A stretch of 64,000 nucleotides of DNA from Fredinandcohnia onubensis (GTDB lineage Bacteria; Bacillota; Bacilli; Bacillales; Bacillaceae_L): the NCBI RefSeq assembly GCF_002734285.1, contig NZ_NSEA01000014.1, positions 124,001-188,000 on the forward strand, written 5' to 3'. Positions 11,539 through 21,149 of this stretch are shown here, one piece after another. Every line of letters begins with the position of its first letter. The stretch's first letter is position 1. The translations under genes were made by a program, and so were the position numbers. Under the pieces are notes generated by a model. That model was not told the origin of the DNA. It was given only the letters and a program-made list of their open reading frames with translations, and did no database searches.

Positions 11539-12561
11539 TTACTGGTAAAGGTGACATGCAACAAAATGCCCTTGTTTAACTTCTTTAAATTCTGGTACCA
11601 ACTGGCGACAAATATCTGTTGCTGCCGGACACCTTGTGTGGAATACACAACCACTTGGTGGGTTTGAAGGGCTTGGCAGTTCCCCTTTCAACACAATACG
11701 TTCCCTTTTAATTGTTCCTGATTTTTTAGGAACAGGAACCGCAGATAACAATGCTTGTGTATATGGATGAAGTGGTTCAGCATATAAATCTTCTTTATTC
11801 GCTAATTCCATCATCTTACCAAGGTACATAACTCCCACTCTATCACTTATATGTCTTACTACACTCAAATCATGCGAGATAAAGATATAAGTTAGACCGA
11901 ATTCTTCTTGAAGGTCTTCCATTAAGTTAATTACCTGTGCTTGAATTGACACGTCTAGGGCTGATACTGGTTCATCCGCGATTATCAATTCAGGGTTCAA
12001 AGCGAGTGCTCTTGCAATCCCAATTCTTTGACGTTGTCCTCCTGAGAACTCATGTGGATACCTGTTAATGAATGAAGCATTCAATCCAACTGTTTCCATT
12101 AATTCTTTTACTTTTTCTTCCCGCTCTTTAGCTGTATATAGGTTATGAGTAATTAATGGTTCTTTAATAATTGATCGTAAAGACTTTCTTGGATTAAGGG
12201 TTGCAAAAGGATCTTGGAAAACCATTTGAATATCTCTTCGTACGGACTTTCTTAATTCACTTTCAGACATATGTGTAATGTCTTTCCCCTTAAAGATGAT
12301 CTTCCCATCAGTTGGTTCGTACAATCGGATAATTGTTCTACCAGTTGTTGATTTCCCACAACCTGACTCTCCAACTAGTCCAATTGTTTCACCTTTTTTA
12401 ATCTGCAAACTTATTCCATCGACCGCTTTGACATTACCAACATTTCGTTGTAAAAGACCAGCTTTGATTGGAAAGTATTTTTTTACGTCTTGAAGTTCAA
12501 GGATGATCTCACTATTTTCTTGTGAAGAATCAACCTTATTTTCTACGTTTGTTGAAATCAT
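11539..12561 (-). CDS. appF: Oligopeptide ABC transporter ATP-binding protein AppF
   Basis: 340 aa ABC ATPase: P-loop GESGCGKST near residue 65, [14 protein letters not shown]-loop, signature [15 protein letters not shown], Walker [13 protein letters not shown], then the oligo-HPY domain with [15 protein letters not shown], whose cysteines may bind a metal or Fe-S centre. Its ATG overlaps the appD stop by four bases, indicating translational coupling. Cytoplasmic energy-coupling subunit, partner of AppD. Confidence 0.93.
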   Translation of the reverse strand: MISTNVENKVDSSQENSEIILELQDVKKYFPIKAGLLQRNVGNVKAVDGISLQIKKGETIGLVGESGCGKSTTGRTIIRLYEPTDGKIIFKGKDITHMSESELRKSVRRDIQMVFQDPFATLNPRKSLRSIIKEPLITHNLYTAKEREEKVKELMETVGLNASFINRYPHEFSGGQRQRIGIARALALNPELIIADEPVSALDVSIQAQVINLMEDLQEEFGLTYIFISHDLSVVRHISDRVGVMYLGKMMELANKEDLYAEPLHPYTQALLSAVPVPKKSGTIKRERIVLKGELPSPSNPPSGCVFHTRCPAATDICRQLVPEFKEVKQGHFVACHLYQ

Positions 12562-13541
12562 GCTTTGGCCCCCTCGTCGTCATATAAGAAACAGCGAACT
12601 GCTCGTTCTTTACCCATTTGTTTTAGTTGAGGCGCTTCGGCAAAACAGCGATCAAATGCTTTAGAACAGCGTGGAGCAAATCTGCATCCTTTTGGCATAT
12701 TTTCCGGTGACGGTACGTTCCCTTCAATCGATTGAAGGCGTTCTATCGCCCCTTCTATAGCAGGAATGGAGTTCATAAGTCCAACAGTATAAGGGTGAAG
12801 CGGTTCATCAAACAGATCATCTACTGGTGATTGTTCAACAACTTGGCCCCCATACATAACAACGATTTTATCTGCCACTTCCGATACAACACCTAAATCG
12901 TGAGTGATTAGTAGAATTGAAGTATCAAATTTGTGACTTAAGTCCTTCATTAAGTCGAGAATTTGCGCTTGTATTGTCACGTCAAGTGCTGTTGTAGGCT
13001 CATCCGCTATAAGAAGCTTCGGATTACAACTCATTGCAATCGCTATCATGACTCTTTGACGCATACCACCTGATAGGCGGTGTGGGAATTCATTTATTAA
13101 TTCCGCTGCCCTTGAGAAACCAACTAATTCCAACATTTCAATTGCCTTTTTTGTACTTTCAGCTTTGGACATTTTTTGGTGATACATTAGTACTTCAGTA
13201 ATTTGTTCACCAACTGTTAGTACTGGGTTAAGAGATGTCATTGGTTCTTGGAATATCATTGAAATGTCATTCCCACGAACCTTGCACATTTCAGCTTCAG
13301 ATAAATCAACCAGGTTCCTACCATCTAGAATGATTTCACCCTCGACAATTTTCCCAGCTGGACTTGGAACTAACTTCATAATTGAAAGTGATGTAATACT
13401 TTTACCAGATCCAGATTCACCTACAATAGCTAAGGTTTCACCTTTATTTATTTTCAAATCAACGCCATCTACGGCAGGTATTACAGTTTTCTTTTTGTAG
13501 AAGTAGGTTTTTAGATTTTTCACTTCTAGTAATGTAGCCAT
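12558..13541 (-). CDS. appD: Oligopeptide ABC transporter ATP-binding protein AppD
   Basis: 327 aa ABC ATPase. P-loop GESGSGKS, Q-loop [10 protein letters not shown], signature [15 protein letters not shown], Walker [13 protein letters not shown], and C-terminal [15 protein letters not shown] typical of the oligo-HPY tail. First gene of the operon appD-F-A-B-C, with an extended -10 type promoter candidate about 110 bases upstream. Forms the ATPase pair with AppF. Confidence 0.93.
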   Translation of the reverse strand: MATLLEVKNLKTYFYKKKTVIPAVDGVDLKINKGETLAIVGESGSGKSITSLSIMKLVPSPAGKIVEGEIILDGRNLVDLSEAEMCKVRGNDISMIFQEPMTSLNPVLTVGEQITEVLMYHQKMSKAESTKKAIEMLELVGFSRAAELINEFPHRLSGGMRQRVMIAIAMSCNPKLLIADEPTTALDVTIQAQILDLMKDLSHKFDTSILLITHDLGVVSEVADKIVVMYGGQVVEQSPVDDLFDEPLHPYTVGLMNSIPAIEGAIERLQSIEGNVPSPENMPKGCRFAPRCSKAFDRCFAEAPQLKQMGKERAVRCFLYDDEGAKA

Positions 13542-13992
13542 AAAAACGGTTCACCTTCCTTACCGGAACTAAAAAACAAGTTCACTCATTATTCAAAATA
13601 TAATATCTTTAGTGAAATATCAACCAAAAAATTCTAGCAATCTCTTATTTTACCACACTAAAGCTTTGAAGTGTCAAATATATAGAAATTATCTGACAAA
13701 AGAATCAACTAAATTTTATTACAGAAAGATTACAAATACAAGTCAATTTTTAAAATTTAGTTAATATGCATTTATAACAGAAAAGTGATTATTCTCTTAA
13801 TCTACTTAAAATTCTATTAAAACTATGTCGAAATTGCAAGATAATTTTTATTATTTTTATTACTTATTAGTGAAACTGTTGATATTATTAGTTTTTCAAA
13901 AGCAATATCTAAAATACACCTTTCAATAAAATAGGAGATTTTGTTTTTTTAATATAATTCTTTAGTGCTAAAAAGCGTTACATTAGTGAAAT
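13542..13992. other. 450-bp AT-rich intergenic control region between the two app operons
   Basis: No gene is visible. The region is very AT-rich and holds several copies of the word TTAGTGAAA or TTAGTG (around 13608, 13867, 13959, 13984; an inverted copy CACTAAAG at 13655). GATATTATT at 13881-13889 fits the Hpr/ScoC consensus RATANTATY that I recall, and a near match lies at 13604-13612. ScoC represses app and opp in B. subtilis, so regulation here is plausible, but such matches are frequent in AT-rich DNA. Confidence 0.4.
13647..13677 (-). promoter_or_regulatory. Candidate promoter of the first app operon
   Basis: On the minus strand, TTGACA (13677-13672) and TAAAAT (13652-13647) are 19 bases apart; TGG before the -10 gives an extended -10. 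The spacer is long for SigA, so this is a candidate only. Confidence 0.45.
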
Positions 13993-14027
13993 AAAAAAAA
14001 AGACCCATCACATTTTGTGATAGATCT
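13993..14027 (-). terminator. Terminator of the second app-like operon
   Basis: On the minus strand AGATCTATCAC pairs with GTGATGGGTCT (some G-T pairs) around AAAAT, followed by eight T. It starts right after the permease stop codon at 14030. Confidence 0.88.
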
Positions 14028-14029
14028 AG

Positions 14030-14938
14030 CTAACGATTTGATTTAGGATTTAGTGCATCCTTCAAACCTTCACCTATAAAATTAATCGATAAAATCGTTA
14101 ATGTTATTGCCAACGCAGGCGGAATCCATATCCATGTTTTATTTTGAAGAACATCTGGCTGGTTTGCTACTGAAAGCATATTTCCCCAACTCGGAACATC
14201 TTGCGGGATACCGAAACCTAAAAAGCTTAGTCCTGTTTCCGCAACAATCATACCAGCAAATAAAAGAGTTGCTTGAACGATGATCGTTGAAAAGACGTTC
14301 GGTAATAAATGTTTTACAATGATTTTCGCTGAAGAACAACCAATCGATTGTGCTGCTAAAATATATTCATTCTCTTTTTCTGCAAGAATCTTACTTCTAA
14401 CGATACGTGCAACGCCACCCCAACTTAGTAGACTAATTACACCAATAAGGACCCAAACCCCTGATACTTTTCCAATTAAAATGGTATTGATAACAATAAC
14501 AAATACGATGAATGGGAAATTCAGAACAAAATCTGTAAAACGCATTAACATATTATCGATTTTCCCGCCAAAATATCCTGCTACTGATCCAATAAATGTA
14601 CCAAATGAAACAATTAAAATCGTACAGGCAATCCCAACTGTTAAGGAGATTCGTCCACCGTATAAAAGACGTGTAAATACATCACGCCCTGCGTTGTCAG
14701 TACCAAGCCAATGTTCGCTAGATGGAGCTAAATTCATCTTTCCGATATCAACCTTTGTTACATCTGCCGTTGTTATAAATGGAGCTAAAAAAGAAATAAT
14801 TGCAACAAAGATTAAAAAGATTAAACTCACCATCGCAAGCTTGTTCTTTATAAATTTTTTCCGAGCAATGGCCCATGGAGATAGACTTTTACGAGGCTTT
14901 ATGTTTGCTTGTAAGCTAGTATTTGTTGCTGTTTCCAT
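14030..14938 (-). CDS. Peptide ABC transporter permease, AppC/OppC type (second app-like operon)
   Basis: 302 aa. Cytoplasmic N-tail, first helix LAMVSLIFLIFVAIISFLAP, coupling loop AAQSIGCSSAKIIVKHLLPN, C-terminus FIGEGLKDALNPKSN. Unlike AppC upstream it has ALNP instead of ALDP near the end, a minor variation. Last gene of a five-gene operon arranged exactly like the neighbouring appDFABC (ATPase, ATPase, binding protein, permease B, permease C), 13 bases after the B permease. Function by family: channel subunit of a peptide importer; the substrate cannot be read from sequence. Confidence 0.9.
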   Translation of the reverse strand: METATNTSLQANIKPRKSLSPWAIARKKFIKNKLAMVSLIFLIFVAIISFLAPFITTADVTKVDIGKMNLAPSSEHWLGTDNAGRDVFTRLLYGGRISLTVGIACTILIVSFGTFIGSVAGYFGGKIDNMLMRFTDFVLNFPFIVFVIVINTILIGKVSGVWVLIGVISLLSWGGVARIVRSKILAEKENEYILAAQSIGCSSAKIIVKHLLPNVFSTIIVQATLLFAGMIVAETGLSFLGFGIPQDVPSWGNMLSVANQPDVLQNKTWIWIPPALAITLTILSINFIGEGLKDALNPKSNR

Positions 14939-14951
14939 AAAACCATTCCTC

Positions 14952-15917
14952 CTAATCTAAACGAATTCGCGGATCTACGATACCGTACAAAATATCTGCA
15001 ATTAAATTCCCTACAAGTGTTAGAGTAGATAAAAGCATAGTTAAAGACATTAAAACTGTATAATCACGTTGACTTACAGAGTTTAAAAATAGACTTCCTA
15101 TACCAGGATAGGTAAATATCGTTTCTGTAATGATCGCTCCACCAATTAACGCAGCTAAATCAAAGCCAAAAAATGTTACAAGGGGAATGATAGAATTACG
15201 TAGAATATGTTTGTTATAGATGGTAGATTCCTTTGTACCTTTTGCACGTGCCGTTCTTACGAAATCTTTACGGCTGTTTTCAATTACATCATTCCGTAAA
15301 AATTGTGTGTAAGATGCTGTACTAAAAGCACCAAGTACAAGAGCCGGTAAAAGAACATGATGTAAACGACTCATATAATATTCAAATGTTCCTTCCATTA
15401 ATCCAACCTCTGAAGATCCACCTGATGGAAACCACCCTAATTGGAATGAGAAAACATAGATTGCTACAATCGCTGCAACAAATGAAGGAATCGCTAATGC
15501 AAAATAGTTCCCCCCGCTAATAACATGGTCACCCACTGTATAGGGTTTTCTTCCGGAATACATACCCATGAAGAATGCTAAAATATACGTAATGATGAGC
15601 GCAGCCACACCTAAAAGAAGGGTATTTGGAAGACGTTCTGCAATTACATCAATAACGGGCATTTTATAGCGTGAAGATGTACCAAATTCTCCTTGAACGA
15701 AATCTGATATCCAACGAAAATACTGAACATGAATAGGATCGTTATAGCCAAGTTTTTCCCTCATTTCCTCAATATATTGAGGATCCGTGTTTGTTGGATC
15801 AATTTCTCCGCTTAGTGAATCCCCTGGCATTAGTTTCGCCAAAGTAAACACAACGATGGAGATAAGGAGCAAAACTGGAATCATACCGAGTATTCTTCGA
15901 AGAGCAAACTTTAACAT
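14952..15917 (-). CDS. Peptide ABC transporter permease, AppB/OppB type (second app-like operon)
   Basis: 321 aa with the OppB start MLKFALRRILGMIPVLLLIS, LMPGDS after the first helix, coupling loop RTARAKGTKESTIYNKHILRN and the ending DILYGIVDPRIRLD. Six membrane helices are expected. Paralogous to the AppB at 8661-9611 but clearly diverged, so the two operons are an old duplication or separate acquisitions rather than a recent copy. Confidence 0.9.
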   Translation of the reverse strand: MLKFALRRILGMIPVLLLISIVVFTLAKLMPGDSLSGEIDPTNTDPQYIEEMREKLGYNDPIHVQYFRWISDFVQGEFGTSSRYKMPVIDVIAERLPNTLLLGVAALIITYILAFFMGMYSGRKPYTVGDHVISGGNYFALAIPSFVAAIVAIYVFSFQLGWFPSGGSSEVGLMEGTFEYYMSRLHHVLLPALVLGAFSTASYTQFLRNDVIENSRKDFVRTARAKGTKESTIYNKHILRNSIIPLVTFFGFDLAALIGGAIITETIFTYPGIGSLFLNSVSQRDYTVLMSLTMLLSTLTLVGNLIADILYGIVDPRIRLD

Positions 15918-15994
15918 GGTCGATTCTCCTTATCTAGTATTACTTAATAGATAGTATCAGTGGGCGAATCGCCCACTGATAGAACTATCACATA

Positions 15995-17716
15995 TTATTT
16001 ACCGTCAGTTACATACCACTTATGGAAATCACTTAATCCCGGTGCAGAAACATGTACACCTTGAACACGTTTATTCATGCCCCATAGGTCATAATATTCT
16101 ACGATTGGAATAATAGGTAATTGTTCGTTCCATAATTGTTGCCATTCAACATAAAGCTCTTTACGTTTTTCTTGGTCAGCACCAACGATTGAAACATCAA
16201 GTGCATCTTCTAGCAATTGGTCGTTCTTATCATCTGTCCAACGAGTGAAGTTCCAAATTGCATCTCTTCCCCATAATCCAGATGGATCTGGGTCAGTACC
16301 AGTTCCCCAAGTACCGAAGTGAACTTCCATATCTTTATCGTCTTTTTCTAACATATCGTAATAAAGAGTACCGTCGATTAAAGCACCTTTTGCAAATTCA
16401 GTTTTAATTCCAACTTCATTCCATGCTTGAACGATATACTTCGCACGTGGTTCAAATGTTGGGTTGCTTCCTGCATAGTGAGCAAATTGAATAGAGAATG
16501 GTTCTCCATTAGGATCTTCTCTTAAGCCATCACCGTCAACATCTTTATAACCAGCTTCATCTAATAATGTTTTTGCTTTTTCTGGGTCATACTCATAATG
16601 AGTTAAGTCTTCTTTGTCTGCTGCAATCCAGTGCGCACTTGGTACTGGAGTGTCCACTACTTCACCTAATCCATTAAAGAATCCTTTAATCCATTCTTCA
16701 CGGTTAAGCGCATGTACTAATGCTTGACGTAATTGTAAGTTTTGGAACTTTTCATTATCCATTACGTTTTCTTCTTTTTCTGCATCCCAGTGACCGAATT
16801 TAAATCCGATATAAGAATAAGAAAGACCTAGTACTTTTTCTAGATTAACATTGTCTAATGCCGCAACTTGCTCATAGTTTGAAGCGTGAACTGACATTAC
16901 ATCTACTTCACCAGATTGAAGTACACCTGAAGTTAATGCTGCGTCAATTACTTTTACAACAATTGTATCTAGATTTGGTTTACCTTGGTAGTAATCATCA
17001 AAGCGTTCCATTTCCACAGATTCACCTTGTACAATGTTCTTCACTTTGAAAGGTCCAAGTCCTACTGGATTTTGACGAACTTGTGCTGAAGAAGCCATGT
17101 CTTTAACTGCTACACCTTCAAAATGCTTCGCTGGCATTGCATATGTCCATAGATTTTCTAAGTTGTTAACACGTGCTTTGTCAAAAGTAATTTCAATATT
17201 GTAATCATCAATTACTTTAATACCGGAAATACTCTCTGCTTTTCCATCGTGGAATTCAGGAGCACCAACAATGTCCTTTACGTTCACATAACGTGGACCT
17301 GTATATTCAGGGTGTGCAATTGTTTCTAATGCAAATACCCAGTCATTAACAGTAAGTTCTTCGCCGTTATGCCATTTTACACCTTCTTTGAAAGTGAATG
17401 TATAGTGTTGATTATCTTCTGTTTCCCAGCTTGCAATTCCTGGGATGTAATTTAAGTTGTCGTCAGTTTGAATTAATGATTCATTGAAGAATTGAAGAAT
17501 TTCTGAATCTGTTGCTTCTTCATAAAATGCCCATTCTAATAAGCCTTGGAATTCTGAACCTAACGCATACGTTACTTTACCACCTTGTTGTGGTTCAGTT
17601 GTCTTTTCTGCAGATTCTTTTTCCTCACCGGATTTAGAATCATTACCTCCACATGCTGCTAAAAATAATGACATTACTAGCAACAGGGAAATCACAGACA
17701 ATAGTGATTTTTTCAT
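15995..17716 (-). CDS. Peptide-binding lipoprotein (second app-like operon)
   Basis: 573 aa from the ATG at 17716, chosen because GGGGGTAAC lies just upstream and the sequence then begins MKKSLLSVISLLLVMSLFLAAC, a lipoprotein signal with lipobox LAAC. SBP_bac_5 features include YTFTFKEGVKWHNGEELTVNDW, NPVGLGPFKVKN and LRQALVHALNREEW. An Asp-rich loop DVDGDGLREDPNGE resembles a calcium site. Sits between the ATPase and permease genes. Extracellular receptor of a peptide importer; specificity unknown. Confidence 0.92.
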   Translation of the reverse strand: MKKSLLSVISLLLVMSLFLAACGGNDSKSGEEKESAEKTTEPQQGGKVTYALGSEFQGLLEWAFYEEATDSEILQFFNESLIQTDDNLNYIPGIASWETEDNQHYTFTFKEGVKWHNGEELTVNDWVFALETIAHPEYTGPRYVNVKDIVGAPEFHDGKAESISGIKVIDDYNIEITFDKARVNNLENLWTYAMPAKHFEGVAVKDMASSAQVRQNPVGLGPFKVKNIVQGESVEMERFDDYYQGKPNLDTIVVKVIDAALTSGVLQSGEVDVMSVHASNYEQVAALDNVNLEKVLGLSYSYIGFKFGHWDAEKEENVMDNEKFQNLQLRQALVHALNREEWIKGFFNGLGEVVDTPVPSAHWIAADKEDLTHYEYDPEKAKTLLDEAGYKDVDGDGLREDPNGEPFSIQFAHYAGSNPTFEPRAKYIVQAWNEVGIKTEFAKGALIDGTLYYDMLEKDDKDMEVHFGTWGTGTDPDPSGLWGRDAIWNFTRWTDDKNDQLLEDALDVSIVGADQEKRKELYVEWQQLWNEQLPIIPIVEYYDLWGMNKRVQGVHVSAPGLSDFHKWYVTDGK

Positions 17717-17782
17717 TTTTGTTACCCCCGTTTTGTGTTTGTTTTTCATGTAAGTATGAACTAGAATTTTTCATTTATCACC

Positions 17783-18778
17783 CTACTCGTTGTAGAGGTG
17801 ACACGCTACTCTATGTCCTGGTTTCACCTCCTTTAAAGCTGGTTTTACTGTCCGACATTCATCCGTTGCAAAAGCACAACGCGGATTGAACGGACAACCA
17901 GTTGGAGGATTTGCTGGGCTCGGTACATCACCTTCTAAGATGATGCGCTCTTTCTTTCTTCTAGGGTCTGGATATGGAATCGCTGAGATAAGAGCTTTTG
18001 TATACGGATGCAAAGGTTCTGCATATAATCCATTTTTATCTGCAATTTCCACGATTCCACCTAAGTACATAACTCCGATTCGATCACTCATATGTTTTAC
18101 AACACTTAAATCATGAGCGATAAATAAAAATGTTAAATCAAATTCTTCTTGTAGTTCCTTCAACAAGTTTAATACTTGTGATTGAACAGAAACGTCTAAC
18201 GCTGACACTGGCTCATCCGCAATAATTAATTTTGGTCGTAAAGCAAGTGCTCGAGCAATTCCGATACGTTGTCTTTGTCCACCTGAGAACTCATGTGGAT
18301 ATTTATAATAAGCATCCTCCGGAAGACCAACCTTTTTTAATAGTTCGATAATTTCGGGTTTTAATTCCTTAGAAGATTTCTTGTAATAGTTCTTGATTGG
18401 TTCTGCTACAACATCCCCTACCATTTGCTTTGGATTTAATGAAGCATATGGATCTTGGAACACCATCTGAAAATCTTGGCGAATCTTTCTTAATGTTGTT
18501 CCAGATAGATTCGTAATATCTTTACCATCAAAAATGATTTTTCCATCTGTTGGTTTGGTTAGACGTAATATTGTACGACCTGTTGTCGATTTTCCACAAC
18601 CCGATTCACCAACAAGGCCTAATGTTTCACTCTTAAGTATCTCAAAAGAAACGTCATCCACTGCTTTTACATTTCCTACAGTTCTCTTAAAAAATCCACC
18701 TTTAATAGGGTAGTAAGTTTTGAGATTTTGAACCTCGAGTAAAACTTCATCTTTTCTTTCTTTCGTTGCCTGGCTCAT
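17783..18778 (-). CDS. Peptide ABC transporter ATP-binding protein, AppF/OppF type (second app-like operon)
   Basis: 331 aa: P-loop [10 protein letters not shown]-loop FQDPYASLNPKQ, signature [15 protein letters not shown], Walker [13 protein letters not shown], and the oligo-HPY cysteine motif GCPFNPRCAFATDEC. Begins three bases after the D-type ATPase stop. Cytoplasmic ATPase pairing with the product of 18782-19795. Confidence 0.92.
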   Translation of the reverse strand: MSQATKERKDEVLLEVQNLKTYYPIKGGFFKRTVGNVKAVDDVSFEILKSETLGLVGESGCGKSTTGRTILRLTKPTDGKIIFDGKDITNLSGTTLRKIRQDFQMVFQDPYASLNPKQMVGDVVAEPIKNYYKKSSKELKPEIIELLKKVGLPEDAYYKYPHEFSGGQRQRIGIARALALRPKLIIADEPVSALDVSVQSQVLNLLKELQEEFDLTFLFIAHDLSVVKHMSDRIGVMYLGGIVEIADKNGLYAEPLHPYTKALISAIPYPDPRRKKERIILEGDVPSPANPPTGCPFNPRCAFATDECRTVKPALKEVKPGHRVACHLYNE

Positions 18779-18781
18779 TTA

Positions 18782-19795
18782 TTATTTCACCTCTTCCAGT
18801 GGATAACTTGTTTTGTAAAGAAGACAAGATACCTCATGGCCGCTCTCTACTTCTGCCAACTCAGGTGTAATTCGTTTACATTCGTCTGTAGCCACTGGAC
18901 AGCGTTCGGCAAAACGACAACCAACCCTTGGCATGTTCTTTAGTGAAGGAACTATTCCTTCAATTGAACCTAATGTTTCTTCCTCTTCTTCCATTTTAGG
19001 AATGGAATCTAATAGCATTTTTGTATACGGATGCTTTGGATTATAGAACAGCGTGTCGACATCCGTTCGTTCCACAATCTTCCCAGCGTACATTACGATT
19101 ACCTCATCGCACATTTCCGCAACAACACCTAAGTCATGTGTAATTAAAATAACGGACATATCATTTTTTTCTTGAATCTCTTTTAATAGATCAAGGATTT
19201 GTGCTTGGACCGTAACATCCAATGCTGTTGTCGGTTCATCCGCAATCAATAGTTTTGGTTGACATGCAATCGCCATGGCAATCATAACCCGTTGACGCAT
19301 TCCGCCCGATAACTGGTGTGGGTACTCGTCCACAATTTTTTCCGGCCTTGAAATTCCGACACTCTGTAATAGACTGATACATCTTTCACGTGCTTCCTGC
19401 TTTGAAATATCAAAATGATTGAGCAAAACTTCTGATAATTGAAAGCCGATTGTAAAAACAGGATTTAACGCTGTCATTGGTTCCTGGAAAATCATCGAAA
19501 CATCTTTCCCACGAATTTTATTCATTTCAGATTCTGATAGATTCTCAATATTATTTCCTTGGAAAACAACTTCTCCGTCTGTAATTTCTCCGACCCCTAT
19601 AGGTAGTAGTTTCATAACAGACATTGACATAACGCTTTTACCGCAGCCTGATTCTCCAACAATTCCGACAATTTGACGCGATTTAACACTAAAAGAGACA
19701 CCATCGACAGCATGATAGATTTCTCCATCAATGTTAAAGCCTGTTTTTAACCCCTTTACTTCTAGCAAAGGTGCTTCCGTTTTTGTCTGTTGCAT
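18782..19795 (-). CDS. Peptide ABC transporter ATP-binding protein, AppD/OppD type (second app-like operon)
   Basis: 337 aa: P-loop GESGCGKS, Q-loop FQEPMTALNPVF, signature [15 protein letters not shown], Walker [13 protein letters not shown] and C-terminal VGCRFAERCPVATDEC. Its P-loop uses GCGKS where AppD and OppD here use GSGKS. First gene of the second operon; the control region at 19796-20094 separates it from the divergent NERD gene. Confidence 0.92.
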   Translation of the reverse strand: MQQTKTEAPLLEVKGLKTGFNIDGEIYHAVDGVSFSVKSRQIVGIVGESGCGKSVMSMSVMKLLPIGVGEITDGEVVFQGNNIENLSESEMNKIRGKDVSMIFQEPMTALNPVFTIGFQLSEVLLNHFDISKQEARERCISLLQSVGISRPEKIVDEYPHQLSGGMRQRVMIAMAIACQPKLLIADEPTTALDVTVQAQILDLLKEIQEKNDMSVILITHDLGVVAEMCDEVIVMYAGKIVERTDVDTLFYNPKHPYTKMLLDSIPKMEEEEETLGSIEGIVPSLKNMPRVGCRFAERCPVATDECKRITPELAEVESGHEVSCLLYKTSYPLEEVK

Positions 19796-20094
19796 AAAAA
19801 CACCCCAGATTCTTCATGATTAGTCAAAATTATTATGTAAATAGAATTTTATTACTATAATATTATAATTGCAAGACAATTTTTTAAACTCAGAGTCAAA
19901 ATTGTTTAATATGTTGCAAAATAAGGGTTTTTATTAAATTTTCTATTAACTTAAATTATTCTAATATATTATAAAAATATATTATATTAGAATTTTCTAA
20001 ATACCTGTATATGCAACTTATATAGAACTAGTAATTGAAAACATAGATAATAGATTTAAAATTAACTCGAATCTCTTATAAAGGAAGTGTTGCT
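19796..20094. promoter_or_regulatory. Divergent AT-rich control region (second app-like operon / NERD gene)
   Basis: No gene. It contains an inverted repeat, ATTCTAATATA...TATATTAGAAT, at about 19957-19995, and two AATTTTCTA words (around 19946 and 19990) that resemble half of the CodY consensus AATTTTCWGAAAATT, each matching 11 of 15 positions. A weak minus-strand TTTAAA / TAATAT pair with 17-base spacing could be the operon promoter. Regulation by CodY would suit a peptide importer but is only suggestive. Confidence 0.35.
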
Positions 20095-21018
20095 TTGATT
20101 ATTAAAAAACGAACTGTTCCACTAGAATTACTGCTCCTAAGATCGATCCGAACTCGAATGCAAGTTTTTGAAAAAACCAAAAATCAAATCATAACGCTCG
20201 AAAAAGGTTATATTGGAGAAAAAATGTTTGACCAGAGACTAGAAAAACTCTCCCTAGATTGCCTCATCATCAATGACCTCCTACTTGAAACCGCTAATAC
20301 TCATTACCAAATCGATTCATTCCTTATTTCTCAACCTACAATACACATTTTTGAAGTAAAAAATTTTGAAGGTGATTACCTGATTGAAGGCAACCGTATG
20401 CGACTTCTCTCTGGTAAGGAGATAAAAAATCCCCTCATTCAACTATCTCGAAGTGAATCTCTCTTTCGGCAATTGCTCCAACAACATGGTTTTAACCTTA
20501 AAGTAGAGGCTCATCTCGTATTTATAAACCCGCAATTTTACCTCTACGGGGCTTCACCCGACCTACCGATTATTTTTCCATCACAACTTGGACGGTTTTT
20601 GAATCAATTAAATTCACAGCCTTCAAAATTAACAGGGCAACACAATACACTGGCAAAGAAACTCATCGACTTACATGTAAAAGACTCACCATTTTCACTA
20701 CTGCCAGCGTATAGCTTTGATGGGTTGGCGAAGGGGATTTTGTGTGTGGGGTGTGGTGAATTGGAGATGTTTGATTCAGGTCTTACCACAACATTAACAT
20801 GTAAGAAATGTGGTTTTGTGGAAGATAAAGAAGTTGCAATTTTGCGGAGTATACAGGAGTTCAGTATGCTTTTTCCAGAAATGAAGATTACTTCGGGGAT
20901 AATTTTCGAATGGTGTAAGATTATAAGATCAAAGGCTGTCATCCAAAGAGCACTTGCAAGATTCTATCAATCTTGTTCATCTAAAAAAGGGACATACTAT
21001 ATTAAAAAAGAGGAATAG
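20095..21018 (+). CDS. NERD (nuclease-related) domain protein with C-terminal zinc ribbon
   Basis: 307 aa from a TTG start seven bases after AAGGAAG. The NERD domain spans about residues 35-150: GYIGEKMFDQRL at its start, then INDLLLETANTHYQIDSFLIS and HIFEVKNFEGDY, the D...ExK pattern of the family. The C-terminal part has CVGCGELEMF and LTCKKCGF, two CxxC pairs forming a zinc ribbon near residues 215-240. NERD proteins are thought to act on nucleic acid, but no function is established. It has no counterpart that I recall at this place in B. subtilis, so it looks inserted. Confidence 0.82.
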   Translation: MIIKKRTVPLELLLLRSIRTRMQVFEKTKNQIITLEKGYIGEKMFDQRLEKLSLDCLIINDLLLETANTHYQIDSFLISQPTIHIFEVKNFEGDYLIEGNRMRLLSGKEIKNPLIQLSRSESLFRQLLQQHGFNLKVEAHLVFINPQFYLYGASPDLPIIFPSQLGRFLNQLNSQPSKLTGQHNTLAKKLIDLHVKDSPFSLLPAYSFDGLAKGILCVGCGELEMFDSGLTTTLTCKKCGFVEDKEVAILRSIQEFSMLFPEMKITSGIIFEWCKIIRSKAVIQRALARFYQSCSSKKGTYYIKKEE

Positions 21019-21035
21019 TGCAATATGAGAAAAAT

Positions 21036-21087
21036 AAGATAAGAGCTTTCCCTGTTTCATTCAAAAAGGGGACTCTTATCTTTTTTT
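21036..21087 (+). terminator. Terminator of the NERD gene
   Basis: AAGATAAGAG (21036-21045) pairs with CTCTTATCTT (21073-21082), followed by a T run; the inner bases TCCC and GGGA extend the structure. Confidence 0.8.
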
Positions 21088-21149
21088 ATTATGTGGGGAT
21101 TTTTATTTGTATGGTATAATTCCCAGTTTAATCGGTGGTATACTATGGG

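Noticed and set aside
14101-14960. Plus-strand open frames opposite the second OppC-like permease, and similar frames opposite other permeases
   Set aside because: Antisense shadows of membrane-protein genes; no start signals or family features.
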